DNA from: Microbacterium forte
GTDB taxonomy: Bacteria > Actinomycetota > Actinomycetes > Actinomycetales > Microbacteriaceae
Assembly: GCF_031885415.1 (NCBI RefSeq)
Contig: NZ_CP116871.1
Location: 2,294,001 to 2,358,000, forward strand
Direction of reading: 5' to 3'
Length of the DNA stretch: 64,000 nt
Under the pieces are notes generated by a model. The model was not told the DNA's origin. It searched no databases and worked only from the letters and a program-made list of their open reading frames with translations. Positions 60,859 to 64,000 of the stretch are shown here, in pieces; the first letter of the stretch is position 1; each line of letters opens with the position of its first letter. The position numbers and the translations under genes are program-made.

Positions 60859-61833
60859 ATGAGCCAGACGAAAGAATCCTCGAACCTCGCGGGGGCGGCC
60901 ACCGGCCGCCCCCGCACCCCGGGACGCCGCACGGGCGCGACCCGCGGCCGGCCGGGCGGCAAGGACCTGCTCCAGGCGCTGCCGTGGATCGCCCCGGCCC
61001 TGCTGCTCATCTTCGGCGTGGTGCTGTTCCCCGCCGGGGTGATGTTCTTCAACTCCACCCGCGACATCTCGCTGTCGGGCCTCGACAAGGGCTCGGTCGG
61101 CTTCGACAACTTCGTGACGGTGTTCACGTTCGCGGAGTTCTGGCCGATCATCTTCCGCACCATCATCTGGGTCGTGGCGGTCGTGACCTTCACGGTGATG
61201 ATCTCGCTCGGACTCGCCCAGATCCTCAACAAGGCCTTCCCCGGTCGGCAGATCGTGCGCATGGCCGTCATCGTGCCGTGGGCGGCATCCGTCGTGATGA
61301 CGACGATGGTGTTCTACTACAGCCTCGAGCCGTACTTCGGGGTCTTCAACAAGTTCCTCTACGACATCGGGCTGTCTGACGACGCGGTCGGCTACGGCTG
61401 GACCAAGAACCCGGCCACCGCGTTCGCGTGGTCGATCGTGATCGCGATCTTCGTGTCCCTGCCGTTCACGACCTACACGATCCTCGCCGGACTCCAGACG
61501 GTTCCGGCCGACACCCTCGAGGCCGCGAAGATGGACGGCGCCGGTCCCACGCGCACCTACTGGACGGTCGTCGTCCCGCAGCTGCGCAGCGCCCTCGCGG
61601 TCGCGATCCTCATCAACATCATCAACGTGTTCAACTCGCTGCCGATCCTCAAGGTGATGACCGGGTCGATCCCGGGCTACGGGGCAGACACGATCATGAC
61701 GATGATCTTCAAGTACATCGAGCTGCAGAAGAAGGTCGACGTCGCCAGCGCGCTGTCGGTCGTCGCCTTCCTCATCGTGATCGTGATCGTCGCGATCTAC
61801 GTCAAGGCCGTCAAGCCCATGAAGGAGGTCTGA
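60859..61833 (+). CDS. sugar ABC importer permease, MalF-like
   Basis: 324-residue permease. A basic Thr/Arg/Gly-rich N-terminal tail of about 35 residues is followed by six membrane helices. The EAA loop reads TLEAAKMDGAGPTRTYWTVVVPQL, by position about 220-243. PWIAPALLLIFGVVLFPAG is the first helix. It lies 50 bases after the binding protein gene and two bases before the second permease gene. Confidence 0.95.
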   Translation: MSQTKESSNLAGAATGRPRTPGRRTGATRGRPGGKDLLQALPWIAPALLLIFGVVLFPAGVMFFNSTRDISLSGLDKGSVGFDNFVTVFTFAEFWPIIFRTIIWVVAVVTFTVMISLGLAQILNKAFPGRQIVRMAVIVPWAASVVMTTMVFYYSLEPYFGVFNKFLYDIGLSDDAVGYGWTKNPATAFAWSIVIAIFVSLPFTTYTILAGLQTVPADTLEAAKMDGAGPTRTYWTVVVPQLRSALAVAILINIINVFNSLPILKVMTGSIPGYGADTIMTMIFKYIELQKKVDVASALSVVAFLIVIVIVAIYVKAVKPMKEV

Positions 61834-61835
61834 TC

Positions 61836-62756
61836 ATGACCCTGACCGAGACCGCCCTCGTCACGACCGCAGGCGACGACGCCGCACCCCGCATCCCCGG
61901 GCGCAAGCGCCGGTACACCGAAGACCAGGTCACGCTGCCTCGCGTCATCCTGCGCATGGCCGCCGGCATCCTGGTGCTCGCGATCTTCGTGCTGCCGTAC
62001 CTGATCATGTTCTTCGGCTCGGTCAAGACGAAGTCGCAGATCCGCTCGGTCGATCCGACGTACCTGCCGATCGAGTGGCACTGGGAGAACTACATCTCGA
62101 TGTGGTCGACCCCCGAGACGCCGCTGCCCTACAACCTGATCTCGACGATCATCATCGCCGTCTTCGCAACGCTGCTGGTGCTGCTGGTGTCACTGCCGGC
62201 CGCGTACTACACGGCACGGTTCAAGTTCCCCGGGCGAATGGTCTTCCTGTTCCTGGTGATCGTGACGCAAATGCTGCAGCCAGCCGTGCTCACCTCCGGC
62301 CTCTTCCGCCAGTTCACGGTGCTCGGACTCAGCGACACGTGGGCCGCGATGATCTTCATCAACGCCGCGTTCAACCTGTCGTTCGCGGTGTGGATCATGC
62401 ACTCGTTCTTCGCCGGCATCCCGAAGGAGATCGACGAGGCCGCTCAGATCGACGGCGCCGGACGCTTCACCGTGCTGTTCAAGATCAACCTGCCGCTGGT
62501 CTGGCCCGGAATCGTGACCGCGATCGTCTTCACGTTCGTCGCCTGCTGGAACGAGTTCGCGGCATCGCTCGTGATCCTCTCTACCGACAAGAACCAGCCG
62601 CTGTCCGTCGCGCTCACCAAGTTCGTCGGTCAGTACGAGACCAGCTGGCAGTACGTGTTCGGCGTCTCGATCGTCGCGATCCTGCCGGTCGTCATCCTGT
62701 TCATGCTCATCGAGAAGCGCCTCGTCGGCGGCCTCACCGCCGGCAGCGTCAAGTAG
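61836..62756 (+). CDS. sugar ABC importer permease, MalG-like
   Basis: 306-residue permease with six helices. EAA loop EIDEAAQIDGAGRFTVLFKINLPL is at about 200-223; FVACWNEFAASLVIL and QPLSVALTKFVGQYETSWQYVF are typical MalG/UgpE parts. ATG 61836 follows AAGGAGG. It completes the importer; a strong hairpin follows directly. The absent ATPase means the unit depends on one encoded elsewhere. Confidence 0.95.
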   Translation: MTLTETALVTTAGDDAAPRIPGRKRRYTEDQVTLPRVILRMAAGILVLAIFVLPYLIMFFGSVKTKSQIRSVDPTYLPIEWHWENYISMWSTPETPLPYNLISTIIIAVFATLLVLLVSLPAAYYTARFKFPGRMVFLFLVIVTQMLQPAVLTSGLFRQFTVLGLSDTWAAMIFINAAFNLSFAVWIMHSFFAGIPKEIDEAAQIDGAGRFTVLFKINLPLVWPGIVTAIVFTFVACWNEFAASLVILSTDKNQPLSVALTKFVGQYETSWQYVFGVSIVAILPVVILFMLIEKRLVGGLTAGSVK

Positions 62757-62772
62757 GACCAGCAACGGAGGG

Positions 62773-62805
62773 GATGCGGGGCGCCACCGGGTGGCGCCCC
62801 GCATC
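62773..62805 (+). terminator. perfect 15-bp hairpin terminator after the importer operon
   Basis: GATGCGGGGCGCCAC, loop CGG, GTGGCGCCCCGCATC. It is 16 bases after the stop codon, with a short CGTCGTCT tail. Confidence 0.8.
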
Positions 62806-62876
62806 GTCGTCTCACCGGAAGTCAGGTCCGAACGATGCTCCGAGCGCCGTCTAGTGTGGTGACACAGGGGGGCAAC

Positions 62877-63356
62877 ATGACATGGCAGGATGCTGGACGA
62901 GTTGATCGACGACCGTCAGGCGACGCGCACCCGGGGTGGGGGTGGGGCGTGGTGCTCGTTCCGGCAGCGGTCGGACTCGCAGCGCTCGGGCTGTTCTTCA
63001 TCCGATCGCTCGACCCCGGGATGGGCACCCTGATCGGCGTCGCCCTCATCGCCTGGGCGGTGTCCCTCGCGATGCCCTTCTTCGTGATCGCCTGGTACGC
63101 GACGCAGGCAGCGTGGAAGGCGCCTCGCGAGCAGCGCGGACAGAGCTTCGCTGCACCATCGCACGCGCTGCGGCGCATCGGGTTCGGCATGCGCTGGAGC
63201 TTCCGCGCGCGCGGCTCGCTCTTCAACCCGGCGTCGTACGACGGACCGGACCTCCCGATGCTCGTCGTCGGCAAGATCGTCCACTACCTCGCGATCGCGA
63301 TCCTGGTGATGGCCGGGCTGGTGGCCGCACTGGTCGGGATCGCTTCGCCGCGCTGA
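62877..63356 (+). CDS. small membrane protein of unknown function
   Basis: 159-residue protein with three hydrophobic segments: about 22-42 (WGVVLVPAAVGLAALGLFF), 48-72 and 132-155. Between the second and third lies a basic stretch (KAPREQRGQSF, RRIGFGMRWSFRARGSLFNP). No family is recognised. ATG 62877 follows AGGGGGG; TAGTGT at 62852-62857 is the probable -10. It stands alone between the importer terminator and a convergent ROK gene. Confidence 0.78.
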   Translation: MTWQDAGRVDRRPSGDAHPGWGWGVVLVPAAVGLAALGLFFIRSLDPGMGTLIGVALIAWAVSLAMPFFVIAWYATQAAWKAPREQRGQSFAAPSHALRRIGFGMRWSFRARGSLFNPASYDGPDLPMLVVGKIVHYLAIAILVMAGLVAALVGIASPR

Positions 63357-63400
63357 GCGCGCATCGCGTCCGCAGCGGCCGCAGGAGAGTGCGCTGAGGT

Positions 63401-64000
63401 TCAGTCGGGAACAGCGGATGCTGCGCGCAGCTGCGCCGGACTCCAGCGCACGCCCAAAGCGCTCGAGAGTGCCACCTGTGCGACACCGGTCGAGATCGAC
63501 GCGTCCGAGTCGGCGTATCGCACCGGCACGTTCGTGGTGCCGGTCGCCGTGTAGTCGACTTCCGCCTGCACGAGTGGCAGGAACCGGTCGCCCAACGCTC
63601 GCGCGGGCCCGCCGATCACGACCTCGGCCGCATCGAGCACCGCGGCGATGAGCTTGATGGTGCGGGCGAGCGCTCGCGCTCCTTCAGCCAGGCGCTCATC
63701 GTCGGCGGCCGCGGCGAGCGCCGCGATGGCCTCGTCGTCCATGGCGTCATCGAAGTCATCACCGAACATCGCCGTCATCGACGACGCCGACTCCAGGCAC
63801 CCCTGCCGTCCGCATCGGCATGTCCGCGCCTCTTCGCCGAACTCCACCTGGACGTGCCCGATCTCGCCCGCACGGTCGCGAGGACCGGGAGCGAGCTCTC
63901 CGTCGAGCGTCACCGCCGCACCGATACCGGTGCCGATGTGGATGAACAGTCGATACCCCGACGACTCGTCCTCCCTGGCGGCTTCGGCGATCGCCTCGGC
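63401..64000 (-). CDS. ROK family protein, N-terminal part outside the window
   Basis: 199 C-terminal residues are seen. They include HIGTGIGAAVTLDGEL, a REIGH-like AGEIGHVQVEFG and the zinc motif CRCGRQGCLE, followed by the C-terminal helix region with VVIGGPARALGDRFLPLV. Whether an N-terminal winged helix (repressor, NagC/XylR type) or none (kinase) is present cannot be seen. The VVIGGPA segment and a diverged end are more frequent in ROK repressors. It might control the amino-sugar genes nearby; this is inference only. Confidence 0.85.
   Translation of the reverse strand, partial: AEAIAEAAREDESSGYRLFIHIGTGIGAAVTLDGELAPGPRDRAGEIGHVQVEFGEEARTCRCGRQGCLESASSMTAMFGDDFDDAMDDEAIAALAAAADDERLAEGARALARTIKLIAAVLDAAEVVIGGPARALGDRFLPLVQAEVDYTATGTTNVPVRYADSDASISTGVAQVALSSALGVRWSPAQLRAASAVPD

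Overview
The window comes from the chromosome of a high-GC actinobacterium, most likely a Microbacteriaceae member close to Microbacterium. The support is inferential. Coding sequence is strongly GC-rich with frequent GTG starts. The words GGATGC/GCATCC recur throughout. Many genes start 6-7 bases after a TANNNT -10 box, which is a leaderless layout. The gene content (PhnDCE, CorA, ThrE, SCO4848-type protein, PurL followed by a tiny membrane protein) fits. There is no rRNA, tRNA, phage, integrase or insertion sequence, so this looks like ordinary chromosome with several accessory operons.

Layout, 1-17 kb: a cut-off PatB/MalY-type C-S lyase, a BKACE (DUF849) enzyme and a small DUF2188-like protein; a membrane Ser/Thr kinase; a glyoxalase-like protein divergent from its WYL regulator; purL with an overlapping 47-residue membrane protein; a DUF2786 protein; a TetR/MMPL exporter pair; a cupin; and a tightly overlapping phnD-phnC-phnE-tyrosine phosphatase-tetR operon. 

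17-34 kb: a DksA/TraR zinc finger protein, a class C beta-lactamase-like hydrolase with its ArsR-type regulator, a three-gene membrane protein/methyltransferase-like/SDR operon, CorA, an SGNH hydrolase, a peptidase E-DcuA/B transporter-ThrE operon, a FUSC protein, a PadR-DUF1048-ABC exporter operon and a lipase maturation factor. 

34-48 kb: a glycine-betaine-type ABC importer, an RlmG/RsmC-like methyltransferase, two consecutive ABC exporter operons (TetR- and GntR/YtrA-controlled), a second FUSC protein, an ArsR/MFS pair and small conserved proteins. 

48.9-54.5 kb: the most interesting unit. An ECF-like sigma factor, an uncharacterised 160-residue protein, a subtilisin-family protease without a signal peptide and an 832-residue TPR-CHAT protein with an intact His/Cys dyad. 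The protease gene is flanked on both sides by unrelated short tandem repeat arrays. This resembles a sigma factor plus two-protease signalling or defence module. 

54.7-64 kb: an amino-sugar catabolic cluster (DeoR regulator, class II aldolase, PfkB kinase, ROK kinase, SIS deaminase/isomerase) divergent from a sugar ABC importer. It is best read as a PTS-free galactosamine/N-acetylgalactosamine pathway. It is followed by a small membrane protein and a cut-off ROK protein.

Two families of dispersed palindromic repeats sit between genes: a GTGGTCGAAAA / TTTTCGACCAC family at three places and an AGACGAAACG / CGTTTCGTCT family at two. One copy of the second family lies inside the 5' end of phnC and is translated in frame.
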